Part shown: one piece after another, positions 33,758-42,560 of the stretch
Numbering within the stretch: the stretch's first letter is position 1
Layout of the letters: each line of letters starts with the position of its first letter
Source of the DNA: Erythrobacter sp. HKB08
GTDB lineage: Bacteria; Pseudomonadota; Alphaproteobacteria; Sphingomonadales; Sphingomonadaceae
DNA: 64,000 nt
Direction of reading: 5' to 3'
Assembly: GCF_004114695.1 (NCBI RefSeq)
Contig: NZ_CP035310.1
Location: forward strand, 1,099,501 to 1,163,500
The notes under the pieces: model-generated
What the model was told of the DNA's origin: nothing
Databases searched by the model: none
The model's input: the letters and a program-made list of their open reading frames with translations, nothing else
Translations under genes and position numbers: made by a program

Positions 33758-34192
33758 GTGAAATACCTTCACAGCATGATCCGCGTGAGCGATCCGGACG
33801 CGACGGTCCGCTTTTTCAACCTCATCGGGCTCGAGGAAGTGCGCCGCTTCGATGTCGAGGCCGGGCGCTTCACGCTCATCTTCATGGCCGCTCCGGGGCA
33901 GGAGGGTGTTGCCGAGGTCGAGCTGACCTACAACTGGCCGCCGGAAGACGGAAGCGCGCCGGAAGATTACGACGGCGGACGCAATTTCGGCCACCTCGCC
34001 TACCGGGTGGAGAATATCTACGAGACCTGCCAGCGGCTGATGGATGCGGGCGTGACGATCAATCGCCCGCCGCGCGACGGTCACATGGCGTTCGTCCGGT
34101 CGCCCGACGGGATCAGCGTCGAACTGCTGCAGGAGGGCAATTTGCCGCCGCAGGAGCCCTGGGCGAGCATGGAAAACACCGGCAGCTGGTAA
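33758..34192 (+). CDS. gloA: Glyoxalase I (lactoylglutathione lyase)
   Basis: This VOC-fold protein converts the methylglyoxal-glutathione hemithioacetal to S-lactoylglutathione. All four metal ligands are in place: H5, E55, H79 (FGHLAY) and E122 (ISVELLQ). With a GTG start the N terminus reads KYLHSMIRVSD, which matches the family, and length is 144. The frame is open upstream for 33 codons but without similarity. GGAG lies about 12 nt before the GTG. It converges with nhaA. Confidence 0.9.
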   Translation: MKYLHSMIRVSDPDATVRFFNLIGLEEVRRFDVEAGRFTLIFMAAPGQEGVAEVELTYNWPPEDGSAPEDYDGGRNFGHLAYRVENIYETCQRLMDAGVTINRPPRDGHMAFVRSPDGISVELLQEGNLPPQEPWASMENTGSW

Positions 34193-34216
34193 TCGAAGGG
34201 GCGGGTTCGGGCGCGG

Positions 34217-35431
34217 TTACGGAGTAACCGGCTCCGGCTCGACCTCTTCGGGGTGCGACGTCGTCATGCGCAGGATGACGTAGCCGAGGATCGCCGAGAT
34301 CAGCGAACCGCCGAGGATGCCGATCTTCGCTTCGTCGATCAGCGTGCGGTCGCCGGTGAAGGCGAGGCCGCTGATGAAGAGCGACATGGTGAAACCGATC
34401 CCGCACAGGATGGTGACGCCCCAGATCTCGATCCAGTTGGCCCGCTCTGGTGCCTTGGCGATGCCGAGCTTCACCGAGGCGACGATGATGCCGAAGATGC
34501 CCAGCTGTTTGCCGATCACCAGGCCGGCGGCAATGGCGAGCGGCAGCGGCGCGAGCACTTCGTTGATCGTCATGCCCGACAGGTTCACGCCTGCATTGGC
34601 AAATCCGAATACCGGCACGACGAGATAGGCGCTCCACGGTGCGAGGCCATGCTCGAGCTTTTCGAGCATCGAGTGGCCGTCGCTGTTGCGCATCGGGATG
34701 GTCAGAGCGGCGACGACGCCCGCGATGGTCGCGTGGACCCCGGAGAACAATACGCAGATCCACAGCACCAGCGCGACGAGGATGAACGGCCAGATGCGGT
34801 TCACGCCGAAGCGGTTCATGCCGACCATGATGGCGAATACGCCGACCGAGGCAGCGAGCCACATCATCTTGATGCCAGCGGTGTAGAAGGCCGCGATCAC
34901 CAGCACCGCGCCGATATCGTCGACGATGGCGACGGTCAGCAGGAACAGGCGCAGCGAGGCCGGTACGCGGTTGCCGAGCAGGCCGAGCACGCCCATCGCG
35001 AAGGCGATGTCGGTCGCGGCCGGGATCGCCCAGCCGCGGGTCAGCGGGCTGCCCATGCCGACGACGATCACGAAGATGATTGCCGGGACGGCCATGCCCG
35101 CAATTGCTGCGAGTACCGGAAGTCGCCGCTGTTCCGGCGAGGCCAGTTGCCCGACGATAAGTTCGCGCTTCACTTCGAGGCCGACGACGAAGAAGAAGAT
35201 CGCCATCAAGCCGTCGTTGATCCACAGGTGCAGGTCCTTGAGCTTGGCGATGGGGGTCCATGCCAGCTCTCCGTAGAACAACGCTTCGTACTCGCCGGCG
35301 AGCGGTGAATTGGCAGCCAGCATGGCGGCTGCGGCAACGAGGATCAGCAGGACGCCGGCAGAAGCATCGCTGACGAACAGCGAGCGGACCGGCGCGATAA
35401 GGCGGACGATGCGTGAACGAGGTTGAACCAT
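34217..35431 (-). CDS. nhaA: Na+/H+ antiporter NhaA
   Basis: This 404-residue inner-membrane protein exchanges 2 H+ for 1 Na+. It matches the NhaA fold with 11-12 helices. The ion-binding Asp pair is in the ATDIAFAMGVLGLLG and TVAIVDDIGAV helices, and the LEVKRELIVGQL and GIGFTMSLFI blocks are present. It is distinct from the CPA1 antiporter at 6324; two systems suit a saline habitat. A perfect 7-bp hairpin (CGGTTAC-GGA-GTAACCG) overlaps its stop codon. It is divergent from the glycosyltransferase gene. Confidence 0.96.
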   Translation of the reverse strand: MVQPRSRIVRLIAPVRSLFVSDASAGVLLILVAAAAMLAANSPLAGEYEALFYGELAWTPIAKLKDLHLWINDGLMAIFFFVVGLEVKRELIVGQLASPEQRRLPVLAAIAGMAVPAIIFVIVVGMGSPLTRGWAIPAATDIAFAMGVLGLLGNRVPASLRLFLLTVAIVDDIGAVLVIAAFYTAGIKMMWLAASVGVFAIMVGMNRFGVNRIWPFILVALVLWICVLFSGVHATIAGVVAALTIPMRNSDGHSMLEKLEHGLAPWSAYLVVPVFGFANAGVNLSGMTINEVLAPLPLAIAAGLVIGKQLGIFGIIVASVKLGIAKAPERANWIEIWGVTILCGIGFTMSLFISGLAFTGDRTLIDEAKIGILGGSLISAILGYVILRMTTSHPEEVEPEPVTP

Positions 35432-35519
35432 GGTTGTGGCCCCTTTTTAGGAAATATTCGCGCGTTGCAAGGCCCAGCTTGGTTGGTTAGACCTCTTTTT
35501 CGAGGGGGTTGGGTCGCAC

Positions 35520-36917
35520 ATGACATTCAGGGGGTTTTCCGCGGGCGAGTGGCTCGTGTTGCTGCAGCACGAGCTATTGCTTTTTGCGGCGGTGTTTTTC
35601 CTGCTTGGTGCGCTGGACGAGTTTGCGGTCGATCTCGGCTGGCTCTGGCTGAAGCTGACGGGACGCGCGCGAACCCCGGTCATCTCCGAAACGCTCGCCC
35701 CCGGGCCGCTCTGCGGCAGGGCGGCGGTGTTCATCCCCGCATGGCAGGAAGAGGCGGTGATCGGCGCCACCATCCGGCACGCGCTCGCCGCTTGGCCGCA
35801 GGATGACATGCGGCTTTATGTCGGTTGCTACTTCAACGATGCTCCCACGATTGCGAAAGTAATCGAGGCTGCCGGAAGCGACGGCCGGGTGCGGCTGGTG
35901 ATCAACGATACTGCCGGTCCGACGACCAAGGCCGATTGCCTCAACCGGCTCTACGCGGCGCTGTCGCAGGACGAGGCGCGCTCCGGCGATAAGGCGCGGA
36001 TGGTAGTGCTGCACGATGCCGAGGACATGGTCGATCCCGCTGCTCTGGCGATCCTCGACCGGGCGATGGACACTGCAGAACTCGTCCAGCTCCCCGTCCT
36101 GCCGACTGCGCAGCGTGGTTCTCGCTGGATCGGCAGCCACTACGCGGAGGAATTTGCCGAGGCCCATGGAAAGGCAATGGTCGTGCGCGACGCGATCGGG
36201 GCGGGCATGCCGCTTGCCGGGGTCGGATGCGCCGTCGCGCGCGATGCGCTCGAGCGTCTGGCCGAGAACAATGGCACCGATCGTCCGTTCGCGACCGACA
36301 GCCTGACCGAAGACTACGAACTCGGACTTGGTCTTGCGGAACTGGGCGCACGCAGCCGCTTCCTGCGCTTTCGCCACGCGGACGGCTGGCTGGTCGCGAC
36401 CCGCGCCTGTTTTCCTTCAACGCTCGAGACGAGCATCCGCCAGAAGACGCGCTGGGTGCACGGCATTTCGCTGCAAGGGTGGGACCGGCTCGGCTGGCGA
36501 CTGTCGCCGGCGGAGTTCTGGATGCGCCTGCGCGACCGAAGAGGCCCGATGGCCGCGCTCGTGCTCGGCGTTGCCTATGCGCTGATCGTGCTGACCGGAG
36601 CGCTCTGGTCGCTGAGTGCTGCCGGACTGATCGAGCCTGTCGCGCTGTCCCCGCTGGTCAAATGGCTGCTCGCTGCAAACCTCGGCGCGTTCCTCTGGCG
36701 CGCCGTATGCCGCTTTGCCTTCACCACGCGGGAATACGGGGCGAGGGAGGGGCTGCGCGCGGTGCTGCGCATTCCGCTCGCTAACGTCATCGCCATCCTG
36801 GCCGGGCGGCGCGCGTTCCAGGCCTATCTGCGCTCGCTCACCGGGCAGAAGCCGCGCTGGGACAAGACCGAACATTACCTCCATCCCGCCCGCGATCTGC
36901 CGGAGGCATTCGCATGA
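35520..36917 (+). CDS. NfrB-like family 2 glycosyltransferase, membrane-bound
   Basis: This 465-residue inner-membrane processive-type GT2 enzyme has an N-terminal membrane helix (about 12-33), the catalytic domain (about 65-330) and three C-terminal helices. GT2 motifs are the HDAEDMVDP metal-binding region, the TEDYELG acceptor-base region and QKTRWVHG (QxxRW). Its closest named relative is NfrB, the inner-membrane part of the phage N4 receptor system, now known to make a surface glycan. E. coli NfrB also carries a C-terminal regulatory domain absent here. It overlaps the next gene by ATGA. Confidence 0.83.
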   Translation: MTFRGFSAGEWLVLLQHELLLFAAVFFLLGALDEFAVDLGWLWLKLTGRARTPVISETLAPGPLCGRAAVFIPAWQEEAVIGATIRHALAAWPQDDMRLYVGCYFNDAPTIAKVIEAAGSDGRVRLVINDTAGPTTKADCLNRLYAALSQDEARSGDKARMVVLHDAEDMVDPAALAILDRAMDTAELVQLPVLPTAQRGSRWIGSHYAEEFAEAHGKAMVVRDAIGAGMPLAGVGCAVARDALERLAENNGTDRPFATDSLTEDYELGLGLAELGARSRFLRFRHADGWLVATRACFPSTLETSIRQKTRWVHGISLQGWDRLGWRLSPAEFWMRLRDRRGPMAALVLGVAYALIVLTGALWSLSAAGLIEPVALSPLVKWLLAANLGAFLWRAVCRFAFTTREYGAREGLRAVLRIPLANVIAILAGRRAFQAYLRSLTGQKPRWDKTEHYLHPARDLPEAFA

Positions 36918-38035
36918 GCGCGCCGGGAGCAACCGGTCGCCGGGGCGGGCCGATTGCAGCCTTGCTCGTCATAGCCCTGCTGTGGATCGGCGGGCGTGCG
37001 CTTTTGTGGGAGTCGCCCTTTCCGCTGGCGAGCGAACTGGTCGAGCAAGTGATGCCTCGCATTGCGGGCGCGGCTGTGACCGAAGATCCGCCGCGCGTTG
37101 AGAAGGCGGTTGCCTCTGAAACACCAAGTGATCTGGGCGAGCGCTGGCCGATGGTTCGCACAGAGGTCGAACCCCTGGTCCTCGAAGAGCGCGAGCCTTT
37201 GCGTGCCAGTTCCCCGAGCCGCGTCGAGACCTTTGCAAGCCACCAGGTCATGTGGCTCGCCGGCATGTCGCGTATTGGCGTGCCGGAGGATGTTGCGGCG
37301 CTGATCCGGGCGAGGGCTTCCGAGCCGCAGACAGCCCGCACGATCTTGCCCGCGGCATCTCCGCTTGCGCCCAAGCCGCTCGACCGATGGGCGTTCGACG
37401 GCTGGCTGCTCTACCGCCCCGGCTCGCAGCCGCTTCCGACTGGCGGTGCGGCAACGCCTTCCTATGGCGGCAGCCAGGCGGGCGGCGTCTTGAGCTATCG
37501 GCTCGCACCGGCAAGCGCGATGCGCCCGGCTGCCATGCTGCGGATCAATTCGGCGCTCGCGGGGCCGCGCGACGAGCAGGCGGCGGTAGGACTATCGCTT
37601 CGCCCGCTTGCCGACATTCCGCTCCGCGCACAGGCCGAGATGCGGCTCGTACGCAGCGATGGGGGCATCGCGACGCGGCCGGCAGTATTGGTGGTCAGCG
37701 AACTTCCCCCGGTCGAGTTGCCGCTCGGCACACGGGCGGACGCCTATGTCCAGGCAGGCTATGTCGGCGGGGCCGATGCCACCGGTTTCGTAGACGGTTC
37801 GGCAAAGCTGACGCGCGAAATTGCTGATTTCGACCTTGCCAAGCTCAGCGCTGGAGCAGGCGCATGGGGCGGGGCACAGAAGGGCGTGGCGCGGCTCGAT
37901 GTCGGGCCGAGCGCCAATCTCGACCTGAGGCTCGGATCGGTCCCGGCGCGCGTTTCGCTCGACTTCCGCCATCGTGTTGCCGGCAATGCAGAGTCGCAAT
38001 CTGGCATCGCTCTCACGCTTTCGACCGGATTCTGA
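36914..38035 (+). CDS. NfrA C-terminal-like envelope protein
   Basis: This 373-residue protein has one N-terminal membrane helix (about 13-31) and a Pro/Glu-rich linker (about 50-160). The C-terminal domain (about 165-373) resembles the C-terminal domain of phage N4 adsorption protein A (RPGSQPLPTGG, YGGSQAGGVLSYRL). It ends in alternating strands and a terminal Phe, as outer-membrane barrels do. Full NfrA has a long TPR region before this; here it is missing. Coupling by ATGA to the NfrB-like gene supports a joint glycan synthesis/export role. The family call is by eye and moderate. Confidence 0.6.
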   Translation: MSAPGATGRRGGPIAALLVIALLWIGGRALLWESPFPLASELVEQVMPRIAGAAVTEDPPRVEKAVASETPSDLGERWPMVRTEVEPLVLEEREPLRASSPSRVETFASHQVMWLAGMSRIGVPEDVAALIRARASEPQTARTILPAASPLAPKPLDRWAFDGWLLYRPGSQPLPTGGAATPSYGGSQAGGVLSYRLAPASAMRPAAMLRINSALAGPRDEQAAVGLSLRPLADIPLRAQAEMRLVRSDGGIATRPAVLVVSELPPVELPLGTRADAYVQAGYVGGADATGFVDGSAKLTREIADFDLAKLSAGAGAWGGAQKGVARLDVGPSANLDLRLGSVPARVSLDFRHRVAGNAESQSGIALTLSTGF

Positions 38036-38081
38036 AACGACTCGTCTTTTAACCGCCACTTCGCTCGTTTAGGGGCGGAAC

Positions 38082-38996
38082 ATGGACGTCTACCTCCCCA
38101 TTGCGAACCTCTCGGTCAACGGGCTGGTTATCGTCCTGCTCGGAGGGCTGACGGGCATCCTGTCGGGCCTGTTCGGGGTAGGCGGGGGATTCCTGACGAC
38201 CCCGCTGCTCATTTTCTACGGCGTGCCGCCTACCGTCGCAGCCGCTTCCGCCTCGACTCAGGTCACCGGCGCGAGCGTTTCGGGCGTCTTCGCGCATCGC
38301 AGGCGCGGCGGGGTCGACTACAAGATCGGCGGCGTGACCGTGGGCGGGGGCGTGTTCGGCGCAGCGATCGGCGCGCTGCTGTTCCGCTTCCTGCAATCGA
38401 TCGGCCAGATCGATGTTGTCATCAACGTGCTCTACGTCCTGATGCTCGGCGTGATCGGATCGCTGATGATGCGCGAGGCGATCCAGACCCTGCGCCCGCC
38501 CAAACAGGGCGAGGTGCGCAAGGCGAAGAAGCGGCGGCACCACCCGCTGGTCACCGCCTTGCCGCTGCGCTGGCGGTTCTATCGCTCGGGCCTCTACATT
38601 TCTCCGCTCGCGCCGTTCCTGCTCGGCGTCTGCGTCGGCATCCTGACGATGCTGATGGGCGTCGGCGGCGGCTTCATCCTCGTGCCTGCAATGCTCTACA
38701 TCCTCGGGATGAGCGCGAATGTCGTGGTCGGCACCTCGCTGTTCCAGATCCTCTTCGTGACCATGGCGACGACCATGATGCACGCGCTGACGACGCAGGC
38801 GGTCGACATCGTGCTCGCCGCACTGCTGCTGTTCGGATCGGTCACCGGCGCCCAGATCGGCACGCAGATCGCGCAGAAGGCGAAGCCGGAACTGCTGCGC
38901 CTCGTGCTCGCCGCCATCGTTCTCGCCGTTGCGCTGCGCATGCTTTACGGCCTCGGCGTGCAGCCGGACGAGATCTACACGGTGACCTCGCTATGA
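38082..38996 (+). CDS. TauE/SafE family sulfite/anion exporter
   Basis: This 304-residue protein has about eight membrane helices in two related halves, each with a Gly-rich GVGGGF motif (about residues 40 and 192), the mark of TauE/SafE. The family exports sulfite, sulfoacetate or other organosulfur anions. The downstream TIGR02186 gene overlaps by 4 bp (ATGA), a pairing often seen in alphaproteobacteria, so they probably work together. No sulfur-oxidation genes are adjacent. Confidence 0.9.
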   Translation: MDVYLPIANLSVNGLVIVLLGGLTGILSGLFGVGGGFLTTPLLIFYGVPPTVAAASASTQVTGASVSGVFAHRRRGGVDYKIGGVTVGGGVFGAAIGALLFRFLQSIGQIDVVINVLYVLMLGVIGSLMMREAIQTLRPPKQGEVRKAKKRRHHPLVTALPLRWRFYRSGLYISPLAPFLLGVCVGILTMLMGVGGGFILVPAMLYILGMSANVVVGTSLFQILFVTMATTMMHALTTQAVDIVLAALLLFGSVTGAQIGTQIAQKAKPELLRLVLAAIVLAVALRMLYGLGVQPDEIYTVTSL

Positions 38997-39748
38997 GGAG
39001 GCTGCTGCTCCTCCTTGCTTGCTTCTTCGCATTGACCGCACAGCGCGATCCGATCCTCGTGCCCGAAGTGTCGCAGGACGAAGTGCAGGTGCGCCAGGGC
39101 TTCACAGGCACCGAGCTATTGCTGTTCGGCGCGATCCTCGATCCCTCGGGCGACCAGGCGGCGACCGACTACGATATCGTCGTCGTCCTCAAGGGACCGA
39201 CCGAACCGATCCGCGTGCGCGAGAAGGAACAGATCGGCGGCATCTGGATGAATGCCGAAAGCACCGACTTCCGCTCCGCGCCATCCTATTTCGCGGTCGC
39301 CTCGTCCAGTCCGATCGACGAGATCGTCGACGACCGTACCGCAGCGATTTACGAACTCGGCACGCGCTTCATCCAGCTTTCCCCTAGCGGGGCCATCGAT
39401 CCGGAAGAACAGGCACGCTTCACCGCCGGCCTCGTCGACCTGCGCGAACGCCAGGGCCTCTACAAGGAAGACATGGAGGGCGTGAAAATCAGCGAGCAGG
39501 TGCTTTACCAGGCGCGTATCGCCCTGCCGAGCAATGTGACGACCGGCACCTATACCGCCGAGACCTTCGCCATCGCGCGCGGGCGCGTGATCGCCTCGGC
39601 AGTCGCCCGGGTCGAAGTTCGCAAGGTCGGCTTCGAGCGCTTCGTCGAGGTATTTTCCCAGCGCCAGTCGTTCTTTTACGGTCTTCTGGCCGTCGGACTG
39701 TCGATTTTCATGGGCTGGATGGCGGGACGGCTTTTCGCGCTCGTCTAG
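38993..39748 (+). CDS. TIGR02186 family membrane-anchored periplasmic protein
   Basis: This 251-residue protein has an N-terminal signal or anchor (about 1-17) and a periplasmic beta-rich domain. One C-terminal membrane helix (about 228-248) includes FYGLLAVGLSIFMGW. The family start PEVSQDEVQVRQGFTGTEL and the central GGIWMNAES block are typical of TIGR02186, a family found beside TauE/SafE exporters. A periplasmic partner role for the exporter is inferred from the 4-bp overlap. The biochemical function is unknown. Confidence 0.8.
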   Translation: MRRLLLLLACFFALTAQRDPILVPEVSQDEVQVRQGFTGTELLLFGAILDPSGDQAATDYDIVVVLKGPTEPIRVREKEQIGGIWMNAESTDFRSAPSYFAVASSSPIDEIVDDRTAAIYELGTRFIQLSPSGAIDPEEQARFTAGLVDLRERQGLYKEDMEGVKISEQVLYQARIALPSNVTTGTYTAETFAIARGRVIASAVARVEVRKVGFERFVEVFSQRQSFFYGLLAVGLSIFMGWMAGRLFALV

Positions 39749-39833
39749 CGCCCCAATCCGGTAGAATTGACCGCATTTTAACCCTTTTGGCGCTACGCCC
39801 ACCCGCGAAACTACAAGGGATTGGGCGTAATTC

Positions 39834-41591
39834 ATGGGTGACATGTCGAACAGCAATTTCGATCGGGCGCAAGCGCGTCCGTCGACCGGCGAGCAGGCAG
39901 GTGGAGCGCAGCCGCAAGCGGCTCCGGCAAATCCTGCACCGCAGGCAGCGGCACCGGCTCCGTCATCCGCCAAGGAAGTGCGCAACGAAAACGCCATGCA
40001 GCCGATCGGCGTGGTCCTCGAGATCGCCGGTTCGGGTTCGCAGATCGCGCTCGACCTGCAGCGCCTCAACGAGTGCATGCAGGACGACGATCCCTCGATC
40101 GCGCTCGCCGGGCAGGTCGGTAGCCAAATCAAGATCCGAGTCGGCAACAGCTGGCTGCTCGCCAGCGTGCGCAACCAGCGGCAGGACCGCCGCGCGAACG
40201 GCGGCATCCTCGCCAACATCGACTTTCTCGGCGAAGGCCAGGAAGAGAAGCTGACCGGCAAGATCCACGGCTTCCGCCGCGGTGTGACGCGCTATCCGAT
40301 CCCGGGCGCGATGATCTATCCGGCGACCACCGCCGACCTCAAGCAGATCTACGCGAGCGACGGTCGCTCGAACATCCAGGTCGGCACGGTCTATCCGACC
40401 AAGGACATCCGCGCCGGTATCTATATCGACGCCATGCTCGGCAAGCACTTCGCCCTGCTCGGTTCGACCGGTACCGGTAAATCGACCAGCGCCGCGCTGA
40501 TCCTGCACCGCATCTGCGAGGCAGCGCCGGAAGGTCACATCGTGATGATCGACCCGCACGGCGAGTATTCGGCGGCCTTCCGCACCAACGGCCAGATCCT
40601 CGACGTGACGAACCTCGCCATGCCGTACTGGCTGATGAATTTCGAAGAGCACTGCGAAGTCCTCCTCACAAGCAGCGGCAACGACCGCCAGCAGGACATG
40701 GACATTCTCGCCAAGTGCCTCCTGCGCGCACGCGGCAAGAACCGCCTTGCCGAGACGATGGGCAAGATCACGGTGGATTCGCCGATCCCCTACCTGCTGT
40801 CCGACCTCTCGAACGCGATTCAGGACGAGATGGGCAAGCTCGACAAGGCGACCAACACCGCGCCCTACATGCGCATCAAGACCAAGCTCGAAGAGCTCAA
40901 GTCCGACCCGCGCTACCAGTTCATGTTCTCCGGCATGCTCGTCGGCGACACGATGGCGGAATTTCTCGCGAAGATTTTCCGCATGCCGGGCGACGGCAAG
41001 CCGATCTCGATTATCGACGTTTCGGGCGTCCCGTCGGACATCACCTCGACCGTGGTTGCGGTGCTGAGCCGCCTCGTTTTCGACTTCGCGATCTGGGGCC
41101 GCGACGAGCAGACCCGCCCGATCCTCCTCGTCTGCGAGGAGGCGCACCGCTACGTCCCGAGCGAGAAGAACGCGGACGGCTCGAGCGTCGGCAACATCCT
41201 CTCCCGCATCGCTAAAGAGGGTCGTAAATACGGCATCTCGCTGGGCCTCATCACGCAGCGCCCGTCGGACCTTGCCGAAGGCGTGCTCTCGCAGTGCGGT
41301 ACGATCATCTCGATGCGCTTGAACAACGACCGCGACCAGGCCTTCGTGAAAGCGGCCATGCCGGAAGGTGCGCGCGGCTTCCTCGATTCCATCCCGGCCC
41401 TGCGCAACCGCGAGTGCATCATCTGCGGCGAGGGTGTCTCCATCCCGATCCGCGTCAGCTTCGACAACCTCGAAGAGGTCAAGCGCCCGGCTTCGGAAGA
41501 CCCGAGCTTCGTCCAGCTGTGGAGCAAGAGCGGCGGCGAGGAAGAGGCGGTCTACCGCACCGTCCAGCGCTGGCGCAGCCAAGGGGTGTAA
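39834..41591 (+). CDS. HerA/DUF87-type hexameric ATPase
   Basis: This 585-residue P-loop ATPase has a disordered Ala/Pro/Gln N terminus (about 1-50), a HAS-barrel-like beta domain (about 55-175) and a HerA/FtsK-type ATPase domain. Walker A is GSTGTGKS at 210-217, followed by DPHGEYS; Walker B is LLVCEEAHRY near 440, then a RIAKEGRKYGISL / ITQRP sensor block. HerA proteins are DNA translocases, often with the NurA nuclease. No nurA or SIR2-type partner is adjacent, so a defence role is not supported. It is followed by a long palindromic element. Confidence 0.88.
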   Translation: MGDMSNSNFDRAQARPSTGEQAGGAQPQAAPANPAPQAAAPAPSSAKEVRNENAMQPIGVVLEIAGSGSQIALDLQRLNECMQDDDPSIALAGQVGSQIKIRVGNSWLLASVRNQRQDRRANGGILANIDFLGEGQEEKLTGKIHGFRRGVTRYPIPGAMIYPATTADLKQIYASDGRSNIQVGTVYPTKDIRAGIYIDAMLGKHFALLGSTGTGKSTSAALILHRICEAAPEGHIVMIDPHGEYSAAFRTNGQILDVTNLAMPYWLMNFEEHCEVLLTSSGNDRQQDMDILAKCLLRARGKNRLAETMGKITVDSPIPYLLSDLSNAIQDEMGKLDKATNTAPYMRIKTKLEELKSDPRYQFMFSGMLVGDTMAEFLAKIFRMPGDGKPISIIDVSGVPSDITSTVVAVLSRLVFDFAIWGRDEQTRPILLVCEEAHRYVPSEKNADGSSVGNILSRIAKEGRKYGISLGLITQRPSDLAEGVLSQCGTIISMRLNNDRDQAFVKAAMPEGARGFLDSIPALRNRECIICGEGVSIPIRVSFDNLEEVKRPASEDPSFVQLWSKSGGEEEAVYRTVQRWRSQGV

Positions 41592-41592
41592 T

Positions 41593-41707
41593 CTCCGTCA
41601 GGACGGGCTGCGAACGGGCGCCTTCTGCGCTTCCGGTGCTCACGTAGTTGTAACTACGCTGCGCGCCGGTTCTCGAAGGCACCCATTCTCGCTCCGACCT
41701 GCCGAAG
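41593..41707. repeat. Long imperfect palindrome (~115 bp) after the HerA-like gene
   Basis: The sequence folds back on itself around 41650. The core CGTAGTT-GT-AACTACG (41643-41658) is perfect. Outer arms remain alignable to the ends, for example GGGCGCCTTC against the reverse complement of the GGCACCC side, and CTCCGTCAGGACGGG against CTTCGGCAGGTCGG. It begins 2 bp after the stop codon. It resembles a palindromic intergenic repeat unit; no second copy was noticed in this window. Confidence 0.7.
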
Positions 41708-41756
41708 ATCCCGCCATTCCAACAATAGTCGCGGCAGCCAGAGCGCGACTGCGCGC

Positions 41757-41797
41757 CGCGGCTTATGCCGCGAAGCCAAGGCGGACGGATGTCCGCC
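41757..41797. repeat. Two adjacent short perfect hairpins upstream of the queE 3' end
   Basis: CGCGGC-TTAT-GCCGCG (41757-41772) and GGCGGAC-GGAT-GTCCGCC (41780-41797) lie side by side in the noncoding gap between the HerA-like gene and queE. Neither has a T-run on either strand. They may form a repeat unit with the preceding palindrome. Confidence 0.6.
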
Positions 41798-41824
41798 GCC
41801 CGGCGTTTGAGGGCGCCAAGAAGG

Positions 41825-42559
41825 CTACGTCCCGCGGGTGTCGCCGAACAGGTGGATGTGCAGGCGGTCGCTCAGGCGGAAGCCGTGTTCGACGCATAGC
41901 TCGGCGAGCCATTTCTCCCGTTCGCGCAGCGTCTCGCTTTCGGTCCCCTCGGGCATGAGGAAGACATGGCCCGGCTTGAAGTGGTAGCGTTCGTGGAGTG
42001 CCAGCACTTCTTCCACGTCTTCCGGCGTGGCGATCACGAACTTGAAGAAAGCGCGCGGATCGGTCGCGTAGAAGTCGAGCCGTTCGGGTATCAGCGCGAG
42101 GTCGGCCGGGTTGCCGCTGTGCGATAGCTTCGGGCTGACGTTGAACTGGTCGATGCGGATATCGAGACGCGTTGGCGCGGTGGTCGTGCCGTTGGTTTCG
42201 ACCTCGACCGAATGATCGGGCAATAGCGCGAGCAGTTCCGCCAGCGCGGAAGCCTGCAGCAGCGGCTCACCGCCGGTCAGCACGATCCGGTCCTGCCCGA
42301 GCGCGCGGACACGTTCGGCGACCTCTTCTACCTCGAGCGTCACCTGGTTGGCCTTGCGCTCGAAGGTTTCGCCGTCGCGGTGCGGGCGGTTGTCGCCTTC
42401 GAAGTGCCATGTGTAGGCCGTATCGCACCACTCGCATGCGAGGTTGCAGCGCGAGAGGCGAACGAAGGTTACGGGCATCCCGGCGCTCGGCCCTTCGCCC
42501 TGTACCGAGGCGAAGATTTCCGGCTCGCCGGGAGCCTGGGTTGCAAGGACTAGAGCCAC
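41825..42559 (-). CDS. queE: 7-carboxy-7-deazaguanine synthase QueE
   Basis: This 244-residue radical SAM enzyme makes CDG for queuosine and other 7-deazapurines. The cluster motif is C38-xxx-C42-xx-C45 (CNLACEWC), preceded by the SVQGEGPSAGMP substrate loop and followed by TGGEPLLQ. The start is a GTG directly after the valS stop (1-bp gap), so it is probably translated from the valS transcript. No other queuosine genes are in the window. A noncoding, hairpin-rich stretch of 233 bp lies beyond its stop. Confidence 0.94.
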   Translation of the reverse strand: MALVLATQAPGEPEIFASVQGEGPSAGMPVTFVRLSRCNLACEWCDTAYTWHFEGDNRPHRDGETFERKANQVTLEVEEVAERVRALGQDRIVLTGGEPLLQASALAELLALLPDHSVEVETNGTTTAPTRLDIRIDQFNVSPKLSHSGNPADLALIPERLDFYATDPRAFFKFVIATPEDVEEVLALHERYHFKPGHVFLMPEGTESETLREREKWLAELCVEHGFRLSDRLHIHLFGDTRGT

Positions 42560-42560
42560 G

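Noticed and set aside
39834-41591. HerA ATPase as part of a phage-defence island (HerA-SIR2, HerA-DUF4297)
   Set aside because: No SIR2, DUF4297 or NurA partner is adjacent; neighbours are housekeeping genes.
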